Assembly (NCBI GenBank): GCA_030035585.1
Contig: CM057464.1
Coordinates: 32,753,465-32,817,464 of the forward strand
Length of the DNA stretch: 64,000 bases
Reading direction: 5' to 3'
Origin: Dugong dugon
Lineage: Eukaryota > Chordata > Mammalia > Sirenia > Dugongidae
The position numbers were made by a program, and so were the translations under genes. Shown piece after piece: positions 56,535 to 64,000 of the stretch. Each line of letters opens with the position of its first letter. Position 1 is the stretch's first letter. The notes under the pieces were generated by a model. It made no database searches and was not told where the DNA came from. It saw only the letters and a list, made by a program, of their open reading frames with translations.

Positions 56535-56597
56535 CTTCTTTAAGGCAGAGTATTCCCAGTGCTCAAAATGTAGTAATCCACATAGTGAAGGCATCAT
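56535..56597 (-). CDS. N-terminal 21 codons of an unidentified protein
   Basis: Start codons at 56597 and 56594 (ATGATG). The frame begins MMPSLCGLLHFEHW and continues to ...ALKK at the splice donor, phase 0. An in-frame TGA lies seven codons upstream, so the frame cannot extend further 5' on this transcript. The predicted peptide is hydrophobic-aromatic (LCGLL, HFEHWEY), with no signal-peptide or domain call possible. The next coding exon should start in phase 0 below 56534, but I did not find it. Function unknown. Confidence 0.35.
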
Positions 56598-56615
56598 CAA
56601 AATTACATTTAACTT

Positions 56616-56711
56616 TCAAGTAACTCCAAATGAAGTATGATAATTTTTCACCCAGGAATGACTTGATGTTATGATGGTACTTCCATATTGTCCGCTGATA
56701 GAAAGATCCAT
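56616..56711 (-). CDS. Upstream ORF in the candidate 5' UTR
   Basis: ATG at 56711 opens a frame of 31 codons beginning MDLSISGQYGSTII and ending TGA at 56618-56616. It is in the same frame as the downstream ATG-ATG, 18 nt further on. Such a uORF with a short intercistronic gap would be expected to limit initiation downstream. It depends on the exon being real. Confidence 0.35.
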   Translation of the reverse strand: MDLSISGQYGSTIITSSHSWVKNYHTSFGVT

Positions 56712-56892
56712 TAAGAACAATGCAGTATGGAGAAGGTCAGTGTTAGAAAGTACTCCAGCAACTGAATGGTGCTTTCTAGATGCTGATAACAACAGTTACA
56801 CCTATACAAATAAAATTAATTAAGGTTAGCTTCCAAGTCATTCAGCACACTCAGTTTCTAATTAAACAAAAAAAAAGTAGCATAGCACTAGT

Positions 56893-57067
56893 ATATTTCG
56901 GTATTTGACCCAAAAGTTCAAACTGACATAGTTCTAGCACTTGAATCATTTCTAGCTGTAAGTTTTAAATACTAGATGCTACTATACAAAATGATAACTT
57001 TAAGAAGTTAAAAATAAAAGGCTGTGTTTGGGTGTTTCCCCCATCTATCAGCCATACCGTGAGTTTG
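56893..57067 (+). repeat. 175-bp dispersed duplicate, copy B
   Basis: Collinear with 39738-39912 in direct orientation. It lies between candidate exon 2 (ends 56801 on the acceptor side) and the first exons. Flanks are unrelated to those of copy A. Confidence 0.85.
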
Positions 57068-57988
57068 ATGTTTCATTTGTCTTGTCAAACTGGGGAAAGG
57101 CGGTGGATAAGTCACAGGATGTGAACAAAGCCTCTAGGATTAGGGTGGGGATACAACAAAGAGGGAAAGTGGAGAAGGTGATAAATACCTTGCTATTTGG
57201 AACTATCCCACAAAACATACCTGAGGCAAATGACCTAAATTTACACTGTAAAATTCAAGAAGTCTGTCTCACACTTTCCTGACATTTAAACACATGACAG
57301 TTAGTTGTACATTTGCCCACCTTTAACAAACCCCCAACTTCTACCTCTAGGATGTCTTTTCTATTAACCAAGAGACAGGGCAGGATAAACAACTTTGGTG
57401 GTAAAATGGAAAACAGCTGAAAGAAATTTTATATGAAGTGGAGATATTTACTACTTTTGTGTTAAGTGGAATGCTTACTAATTGTTGAGTGTTTGCCTCA
57501 TGTAAGCAAGAACCAATCTAGACACATTCTGAAGTTAAGCTACTTTTAGGAAACAAAGTTAGGGAGTCTCCCTCTGCCCATAAACACGGAGGGGAGCACT
57601 CAGCAACTGCCCGGAATCTCCACCCCGCAGAAGCAGTTACAGCCATCCCACTTTTGGGCGGGCGGGCGTGGCTGATAGAAACAAAAGGTTAAAACACAAA
57701 AGGCGGGGCGGCTGGCCAGGTCTGAGGAACTTCTGGGCTGCTGTTCCCTTTCTATTCTGACGCACTGAAATTTGGGGACGGTATGTGAAGTCAAAGAGGT
57801 GATAATGGATCACAGGGATAACATAGGTTATTCTGAGTGGGTCGTGGAACTGAAGGGGGCGAACAGGATGGCGGACTCTAACTAGTGGCCCATTCCCCAT
57901 CGCTTTCATCCCCGCATCTCTGACAATCTGGAACCTGTGGCTTCCTCCACCCCACTCCAGCCCCAAAATAAACTTTCTGAACTCTTAC

Positions 57989-58093
57989 CTGTTTTTTGTA
58001 ACCCCCTCGACCGCAAACACAAGGGTCCAATCTCCTACAACCCGAACCTCTTCTAAATTCTATTGTTGCGGCTTTTTGTATTGTGCGTTGGAG
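57989..58093 (-). other. Candidate alternative first exon (1b)
   Basis: The donor is 'ttacaaaaaacag' followed by gtaagagtt, a near-consensus match. A TATA-like ttataaa (plus-strand 58121-58127; tttataa on the minus strand) sits about 30 bases upstream of the assumed start. GC-rich leader with an ATG (frame MQLQRTIQKAATIEF...) that would stay open to the donor. The transcription start is inferred from the TATA spacing only. Confidence 0.35.
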
Positions 58094-58120
58094 CTGCAAA
58101 GCGCTCCGCAGACAGCTAAG

Positions 58121-58127
58121 TTATAAA
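58121..58127 (-). promoter_or_regulatory. TATA-like box for exon 1b
   Basis: Minus-strand sequence cattttataacttag contains tttataa. Its distance to the assumed exon 1b start and the strong donor at 57989 is right for a TATA promoter. Confidence 0.35.
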
Positions 58128-58530
58128 ATGCTGAGGAAGCGACCCCCCCGCCCCCACATCCATATCAAGGCCGGGGTCGGATAGGGGTGGGACTGGACTT
58201 GCCCCATCAATTTCAGGATTATTTCCATCCGATATACACACAGCTGGGAGAAAGCCAGGCAATGCCCTTTTTAGATACCCTCCTCTCCTTCCCCCCAGTT
58301 CCTCATATAAAGAGGCACACGAGACAAATGCCTGCTTGGCTTTTGCCTACTCAAAATAAAGAAATAAAGGAATCTGTTCAAGTTCGCTAAAGAACAAAAG
58401 AGAAGAGAACCGGGGAAAGGAGGTACAAACTTAGCAGCCAAACTTTGCCACTGTCTACCCCCTGTCCTCCGAAAGGCGGGGAGCAGGACGACTTAAGAGG
58501 AAGATAAACAGGACAACAATCCCCACTCAC

Positions 58531-58960
58531 CTTCTCCACTACGTCGCACTCTGAAGAGACATTTCCCTTGCTGCAGTCCGCAAGGCGCTAGGACAATTTT
58601 TTTGTGGCCTGACAGCGGAGAAAGTCGAGGCGGCAAAGTTGAGAAGGAGATACCCCAGCGTCCGGGTGAGAAGGGAGGAGAGAGAGTTCATCAGAGTTCC
58701 CCCTTTTGTTCCAAGTCCCAGAGCAGACAAAGAGGCGGCGAGCGGCGGCAGGTTTCTCCCTCTCACCCCTTCTTCCTTTCTCCCTCCCTTCCCCTCCCCG
58801 CCCCCTCCCTCTCCCCGAATCTCCCGCCCGACTAGGGAACCTCGGAGGCGAGCCGGGGCTGCTCAGTCCCCAGTTCCGCGCAACTCTGCCCCTACTCTCT
58901 CCTCCCACTACCACGTCGAAACTTTCTCCAGGAGATGCCTGTCCTGGTCCCCTCCCCACC
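58531..58960 (-). other. Candidate first exon (1a), 5' end undefined
   Basis: The minus-strand donor is 'cgacgtagtggagaag' followed by gtgagtggg (last exon base 58531). The upstream 400 bases are very GC- and CpG-rich with long chance frames. Splicing to the acceptor at 56801/56802 would remove a 1.73-kb intron. Most likely 5' UTR. The start site could be anywhere up to about 59 kb or beyond. Confidence 0.4.
58757..58827 (+). repeat. Pyrimidine-rich tract in the CpG island
   Basis: Almost pure C/T for about 70 bases ('ctctcaccccttcttcctttctccctcccttcccctccccgccccctccctctcccc'). Homopurine-homopyrimidine tracts at promoters can form triplex DNA and bind Sp/KLF or MAZ proteins. Confidence 0.8.
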
Positions 58961-59880
58961 CACCTACCCTTTTACTGCCCCCCACCCCCAAGGCGCACAA
59001 GTCTGCGGGGGAAATCTCCAAAAGCATTGTTTCCAGGAGATGCACCTCTTTGTTTGCACTTTCCCTGCCAATCAGTGTGAACAATCCACTTTGGCATCGA
59101 GTTTCGGTCCGTTTTTCATCATCCCGAGAGACAAAATGTGAAGGGTAGGAGGTCATCCCAGAAGACAAAGTTACTTACACAATCAGAGGTGGGGCACCCA
59201 CTAGGCTCTCCATCCCAGTTCCTCCCCTCAGATTCATTCCCCCACCCCCAACCCCAACACACCAAAACAATTCAAAGGGGCTCAAAGTGTTAGAAAACTC
59301 TCCTCCTCCACCCACCCCTACCCACGCTGTCCCTTTGGAGAACCCTCTAATCCGCAAGACAAAGCCCAGCTCGGCGTCTGGCCAGGGCCTCCACTCCTCG
59401 GGGCTACCTGTTGCTGCAGGCGCTGCGCAGCCGGGTCCAGGGTCTCCAAGGGCATACTCCCAACTACAGAATCGCGCCAGCCTTCCTGGTCCCCGAACTC
59501 CCCCTCATCTCAAACAGCGACAGACAGCAAAGCTCTTAAGCATGACTGTGCTCCCTCGGACCCTGGAGCCGAACGCTCCAAAACCGTCTCATCCCTCCAC
59601 CACTCAGTCTTGTCCTCGCCCCAAAGACCTGATTCGAGGTCCCTGGCCGCCTCCCCATTCTCTACCCACTGGTGCGGGATGTCCCTGCCGAGCATCCCCT
59701 CTTCAAACCCCTCCCCCAAAGCCTGGCCCGGGACAAATCAGGTGTCTCCGACCGGGACCGGCTCCGGAGCCGTCCACAAGTCCTTTCCCAGTCGTTCCCC
59801 AGCCTCCAGAATTGGGGACCCCATCCTCATCCCACCCCTCGACCATCATCCCAACTGCGGACCACTACATTATTGGCTCG

Positions 59881-59893
59881 CTGAGTGACTCAG
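59881..59893. promoter_or_regulatory. Perfect palindrome with an AP-1 site, beside a CCAAT box
   Basis: ctgagtgactcag is self-complementary about the central base and contains TGACTCA (59886-59892), the AP-1 consensus. It is close to Maf-recognition layouts. An inverted CCAAT (attgg, about 59872-59876) lies just upstream, and a CpG-island setting supports a regulatory role. Confidence 0.5.
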
Positions 59894-60701
59894 AACAGCT
59901 CTAATTTTCCTTCTACATCCCACTAGAACTGAAGAAGAGGGAAGCCGGGAAGGTGAGGGAAACAGGAGAGACCGGGACCCGCAAGGGGCAGCAGTTTCCA
60001 GGGCGAAGGAAAAACCATTACAAAGCAAACGCCCACTCTCCAGGAGGTATCCGGCCCTTCGCACACCTTCGCATCCACCCTCTTTCCTTTCTCCATCCAG
60101 ACTTCGAATCTTTGCGGATTGGTGAAGTTTGAGGGCAGAGTGGTGGCGTAGAAGGAGGCTTGGAGGACATGGGAGAAGTTTGCAGGGGTTGGGTAGAGAG
60201 GGGTGTGGCTGGGGTGGAGGAGATTTGGGGAGAGCAAAGGGCCCCTGCTCGGTCCGGAATGCCGCTGCTGGCGGTCCCTTCACTCGCCTCGCAACTCCTC
60301 GCCAGATCTCTCCCCTGGAGCAGAACAAAGACACCGCGAGGAACGCTTATGTCCTCGCCTCCCCGCGTGCGCACCCCGCCCCGTGCTTCCCTCGCACGAG
60401 CCCACGCCGCTCTTAGAAACTTTGCAGCCCAACTTCCCCAAGAGTTAGCACGCGCGGCACGGGGGACAGAGGAGGAAACAGGGACGGTCGCATCCCGAGA
60501 CCAGAGATGCCCTCTTCCCTGTCCTCTCCCGGACGATGAGCACTACCCCTTGCGCCACTAGTTCTAGCCTGCGCGCGGGGTGTCCCGCGATTCTGAGGCG
60601 AGAGCACGCGCTTTCCCCGGCTCCTTAAGAGAATGAGTTTCTGTAGTTTGGACTCGTGCAGCGCTGGGCTTGGGGTCACAGGGAAGAGGTAGCAAATAGA
60701 T

Positions 60702-60723
60702 TTAAAAAAAAAAAAAAAAAAAA
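60702..60723 (+). repeat. Poly-A tract in the CpG island
   Basis: About 21 A between GC-rich blocks, preceded by 'gaagaggtagcaaatagattt'. No retrotransposon body precedes it, so it is a stand-alone A run. Confidence 0.85.
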
Positions 60724-60742
60724 GCCGCTGAGAAGGCAGAGA

Positions 60743-60762
60743 GCAGCGGCTTCGGCTGCTGC
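60743..60762 (+). other. Strong hairpin with a TTCG loop
   Basis: The arms gcagcggc and gctgctgc pair over 8 bp (one G-T wobble) around the loop ttcg, giving a C(UUCG)G tetraloop when transcribed rightward. It would be a very stable structure in a 5' leader if this stretch is transcribed. Confidence 0.6.
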
Positions 60763-61429
60763 GTGAGGCCGAAGGCGCAAGAGCCAGCGCGAGTAAGAGC
60801 CGCGCTCGTCCGGCCGAGTTCTTGGCGTGCCTAGTCCGGTCCTCTCATCTCAGCGAGCCGCCGCAAGGACACAGAGTCGGGCTTCCGGAAGGCCATGGCG
60901 TCTCCAGGTGCATTGACTTCCTCCCTTTTTGGGAACCCGGACACCTGCGTGGCCTCCTCGTGGAGCCCTGAGTCTTTGGGTCACCCACTCGCCTATGAGA
61001 AGCTCAGAAGCCTCAACTTAGGTTTATTAAGAATCCCAACGCACCACAACCAACCACAAAGAGAAAACTGCCCCCACCCACTCCTGTCTGGCACATTTTC
61101 CTCTTTGTTTAATTGTGATGACTTCCAGAATTCTCTTTTTGAGAGAAGCCTACCCTCCCCCAGACAAACTCTTCCCTTCCGCTATCGTCAGGGATTCTGC
61201 GTGGAAAATAATGAAAAGTCAGTACTTCGAGAGAGTTCTATCCTGTTGCCTTCCGGAAATACTCGAGTTCATAGGGTAAATCAACTAAGTTTTCAGCTTC
61301 TAAATAACATCCAATACTCCACTGACTGTTACCATGTGCTAATTCAATCCGTTTAAACGTTACCTATCCTTTAAAAATATGTTTGTTTCTCTCTCTCTCT
61401 CTTTTCTTTTTTTCTTTTTTCTTTTTCAG

Positions 61430-61457
61430 GGAATGAGGAGGCAAGGCCATTTGCTAG
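61430..61457 (+). other. Weak candidate rightward exon
   Basis: A long pyrimidine tract (61388-61428, ctctctct...ctttttcag) makes an excellent plus-strand acceptor before ggaatgagg. A possible donor (gctag followed by gtgaaa) comes only 28 bases later. It may mark a rightward transcript from the CpG island. Low support. Confidence 0.2.
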
Positions 61458-62699
61458 GTGAAAAGTCAATAGGCCTTAAGAAGCATTTTCTCCCTGTTTG
61501 CCTATCTTTATGTGTATGACCTATTTACTTGCTGCCTTTTAAAAGGATGCCATCACATTTTTAATATATTTTTTTTTAAGTTGACATTTAGACTCAAAAA
61601 TGGATATATCCAAGCAATGGGCTTAAAAATCCAAGTACCCTCTCTGTACTGATAATGCTGGAGCTCTATGTGGGGCTCCACCCAAGTGTCATCAGCTTCC
61701 TCTTAGCAGGTGAATGGCATCTTACTGCAAGCACCTGCTCTCTCTGCCTCTTTGCTCAAGGGCTTCCTCCGACTGCCAGATCCCACTTTGCTAGGGTAGG
61801 AGGACAGGCTGGAAGTGCCAGGCAGTTAATGCCCCCAGGAGGAGCCCTCAACCAATCAAGGATGGGAGTTGGTGGAAAAAACATCTGGCCTTCCTCCCCA
61901 CATGGTGGGACTAAGCTAAGTTGTATTCAACACTGTTTCCCAGAGATTCCCCATTAGGACTGAGCCTCAGTTGCCCACAGCAGTAACCTACTCTTTAAGG
62001 AATCCTGAGTTGGCTTCCTTCCTAACTTGTCTCACTCCCCTAATGTTGCTTTCTGGGCTCACAATCCAAACAAATTACAATACTTGCATTCAAATCCTGG
62101 TCTCAGGGTCAGCTTCTGAAAGAATTCAATCGAAGATACCTCTTGTATGTTTTTTCTAAAGGGAGGAATTGATTCTATCTGGGGAACGAAGGCATAGGAC
62201 CATATCTTCCCTAGAAAAGGGATTATTTCAGTAAATGGGAAATGTTTGAGTTAGGTGGTTCATTTCCTATGTGTTTAAAATGAGGTATTTCACAGAATAA
62301 AGTATAGAATTAGCGATAGGTAGAGTCGTATTTCTTGTGTGAAAGCTTTGTGCACAGATTCATAACAAAAGAAATTCCTTTAAGTCTAATGCTAGCTAAG
62401 AGCAATGTAAGAGTAAATACTATAGAAACACCTTGTAAAAAATGAGTTAAAAGTAACGTAGCCAGCTTTTGGTTGAGCCTTTTATGAGAGTGAAGGTGTA
62501 TGATAAGCACATCCTATACCGTGCCTTCTATGGCTGGGTAGCCTAGTCAGTAATATTTCCATTAAGAGATCCTATAGTCTCTTTCAGCTAACTTCTTACA
62601 ACATAAATTGGCCAACAATTGGCAACAATTATTGTAAAATGAAACAATAAATCTTATTCTCCTCTTAGCCACCATTATGAATAAGTCATCAAGTGCTCC
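61458..62699. other. Unassigned DNA, possibly an old repeat at 61640-61960
   Basis: 61640-61960 is more GC-rich and contains an open plus-strand frame (61655-61957) of 100 codons without a known domain. The rest is AT-rich unique sequence. No repeat family assigned. Confidence 0.4.
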
Positions 62700-63322
62700 C
62701 ATAATCATGGAAGTTGTCAATGATTTCATTCTTCTTGGATCAAGAATCAATAGCCACGGAAGCAGCAGTCAAGAAATCAAATGAGGTATTGCATTGGGCA
62801 AATCTTCTGCAAAAGACCATTTTGAAGTTTTAAAAAACAAAGATGTCACTTTGATGGCTAAGATGCATCTGACCCAAGCCATGGTCTTTTCAATTGCCTC
62901 ATATATATGCAAAAGTTGGACAGTGAAAAAGGAAGACAGAAGAAGAGTTGATGTGTTCAGACTGTGATGTTAGCGAAGAATATTGAGTATACCGGGAACT
63001 GCCAAAAGAATGAACAATCAGTCTTAGAAGAAATACAATCAGAATGCTCTTTAGAAGCAAAGATGGTGAGCTTTTGACTGGCTTCCTTTGTATATGACAT
63101 TAGGAAAGACCAGTCTCTCAAAAAGGACATCATGTTTGGTAAAGCAGAGGGCCAACGAAAATGAGGGAAACCTTCAGTGAGATGGATTGACACAACAGCT
63201 GCAGCAATGGACTCAAACATACCAATGACCATGAAGATGACGTAGAATCTGGCAGTGTTTCATTCTATTATACATAAGGTCGCCATGAGTCAGAGGTGAC
63301 TTCCCAGCAACTAACAACAACC
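62700..63322 (+). mobile_element. RTE (BovB-like) LINE 3' end
   Basis: 'gaagttgtcaatgatttcattcttcttggatcaagaatcaatagccacggaagcagcagtcaagaaatcaaatgagg' aligns with 40476-40550. It continues to 'gtttcattctattatacataaggtcgccatgagtcagaggtgacttcccagcaactaacaacaacc'. Frames are broken. First lineage-specific repeat right of the CpG island. Confidence 0.9.
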
Positions 63323-63419
63323 ATGCCATCCCTAGCTCCAGAACTTTCTCCTTCTTAGGCTGCTTTTACCTGTTTTTCTTAAATTCTCACTGTGGTTGTC
63401 ATTAGTGCTGCTCACCAAG

Positions 63420-63790
63420 TTTTTTCTTGTTCTTCTTCTAAGTGCCTGAAAGGAATGCAATTCTCTACCCACACCTGTTAGGTGTGGCCTTGTGATTTGT
63501 TCTAACCAATGAAATATGGGCAGAAATTATATGTGTCACTTCCAGGTGAAAGCTTTAAGAGCCAGTGAGTGATTTCACATGCTCCCTTTCCATATGCTAC
63601 TGTGCCAGGCAACATTCACATAGGGCTGCTGCTAATTTAGCCTGGGTGCCAGAGTGAGCCTCCAGCCAACCCTCAGTAGTCATTTAGTATGAGCAAGAAA
63701 TAAACTTTTCTGGTCATAAGCTATGGAGATTCTGGGGTTGTTTGTGACCACAGCTTAACCTAGCCAGTTCTTACCTGTTCAGATGCTCCC
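63420..63790 (+). mobile_element. Ancient LTR/transposon-like repeat
   Basis: 'gtgtggccttgtgatttgttctaaccaatgaaatatgggcagaaattatatgtgtcacttccaggtgaaagctttaagagccagtg...gagcaagaaataaacttttctggtcataagctatggagattctggggttgtttgtgaccacagcttaacctagcc' matches a repeat family common in mammals. I cannot name the subfamily with certainty. Contains AATAAA. Confidence 0.6.
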
Positions 63791-64000
63791 ATTCATTTCT
63801 CTTTGCAACATTATACCTATGGTTTCTTCATGGATTTTATATATTGGAAAGTTTATAGTTTCAGGTGAACTTCTTGGACTTCTACCTGAACTTCAAGTTT
63901 AATGATACTGTGCTGGGTAAGTTGTTTTTTCCTGATGAAAGCTTACTTTATCTTCTTATTAAAAAACATTACCAACAAATTACAAAGGAAGAAATAGGAT
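63791..64000. other. Unassigned DNA at the window edge
   Basis: No feature recognised. Confidence 0.4.

Larger units (their letters stand above)
56535..56801 (-). other. Candidate exon 2 of an unidentified minus-strand gene
   Basis: On the minus strand the acceptor is 'ttttatttgtatag' followed by gtgtaactg, and the donor is 'ccttaaagaag' followed by gtatgtttc. The 267-nt exon lies in repeat-free DNA 1.2-1.7 kb downstream of two candidate first exons in a CpG island. It contains a 31-codon uORF, then a stop and an ATG-ATG start whose frame stays open into the donor. That layout fits a translation-start exon. I do not recognise the gene. It could also be an exon of a non-coding RNA. Confidence 0.45.
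57640..60890. promoter_or_regulatory. CpG-rich promoter region
   Basis: GC and CpG density rise sharply here compared with the rest of the window. GGGCGG/GGGCGGGC clusters are present (57656-57672, 57701-57710). Dense CpG occurs at 58600-58960 and 60250-60860. No interspersed repeats are recognised. Polypyrimidine tracts (58757-58827) are typical of vertebrate CpG-island promoters. Two minus-strand donors (58531, 57989) suggest leftward transcription. Rightward transcription is also possible. Confidence 0.8.

Noticed and set aside
57600-57966. Minus-strand ORFs MTSHTVPKFQ... and MGLEWGGGSH...
   Set aside because: They overlap each other and lie downstream of the exon 1b donor, so would be intronic. 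No domain.
59287-59904. 205-codon plus-strand ORF, proline- and serine-rich
   Set aside because: Long frames are expected by chance in GC-rich CpG islands, where stop codons are rare. Other frames here are also open on both strands (58639-59148, 60160-60561, minus 59870-60334). There is no domain, and composition follows the base content.
60895-61356. 153-codon plus-strand ORF beginning MASPGALTSSLFGNP with a good Kozak context (gccatgg)
   Set aside because: The frame runs from GC-rich into AT-rich sequence without any recognisable motif, and the possible donor after ...TCTCCAG (gtgcat) is weak. It could be the start of a rightward gene, but the evidence is insufficient.
1-64000. CRISPR arrays, bacterial operons, phage or toxin-antitoxin systems
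   Set aside because: The sequence is vertebrate: SINE, LINE and LTR repeats with target duplications, splice signals and a CpG island. The repeated units are dispersed retrotransposons, not regularly spaced direct repeats.

Overview
This is a mammalian genomic window made mostly of interspersed repeats. The commonest repeat is a tRNA-headed SINE of about 150-210 bp whose tail reads 'ctactctgtcctatagggt...atgagtcagaatcgactc'. There are also RTE/BovB-like LINE 3' ends, and L1s of a distinctive subfamily. To my knowledge this combination (AfroSINE plus RTE1-type LINE) is typical of Afrotheria, most likely an elephant. The lineage call rests on recalled repeat families, not on a database search. 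There are no bacterial-style operons, CRISPR arrays or intact protein-coding ORFs.

Layout. 1-2.9 kb: a 3' half of an L1, then an MLT1-type LTR. 3-9.4 kb: sparse SINEs, one MaLR-type LTR with a perfect 5-bp target duplication, and unique DNA. 9.5-13.5 kb: two old or truncated L1s riddled with SINEs, including a SINE inside a SINE. 13.5-24.7 kb: L2, internally deleted RTE elements, an L1 broken by an MLT1 LTR, a MaLR LTR, and long unique stretches. 24.7-27.7 kb: a dense SINE cluster lying between and beyond two inverted copies of a short TIR transposon. 28-36 kb: MaLR and other LTRs, a Tc1/mariner-like transposon, tRNA-Gly-headed RTE-derived SINEs and a (TA)n tract. 36.8-39.4 kb: a single L2 split by an LTR, a SINE, an MLT1 and a SINE fragment. 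40-41.1 kb: two RTE 3' ends in opposite orientation. 41.5-53.8 kb: a nearly complete L1 split by a second, ORF2-deleted L1 (about 4.1 kb, 14-bp target duplication) and by a MaLR LTR.

53.8-62.7 kb contains no SINE, young L1 or RTE that I can see, and carries a broad CpG-rich block (about 57.6-60.9 kb). The best-supported host gene lies here on the minus strand. It has two candidate first exons ending in good splice donors (58531 and 57989, the latter with a TATA-like box upstream). A candidate exon 2 (56801-56535) contains a short uORF, then an ATG-ATG start encoding 21 residues up to a good donor. I do not recognise the protein. If the gene is real, its next exon lies below 56.5 kb, and most of the window is its repeat-filled intron or lies beyond it. 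62.7-64 kb holds another RTE 3' end and an old LTR-like repeat.

No novel molecular system stands out. The most informative material is the record of nested insertions and the unidentified minus-strand gene at the CpG island.
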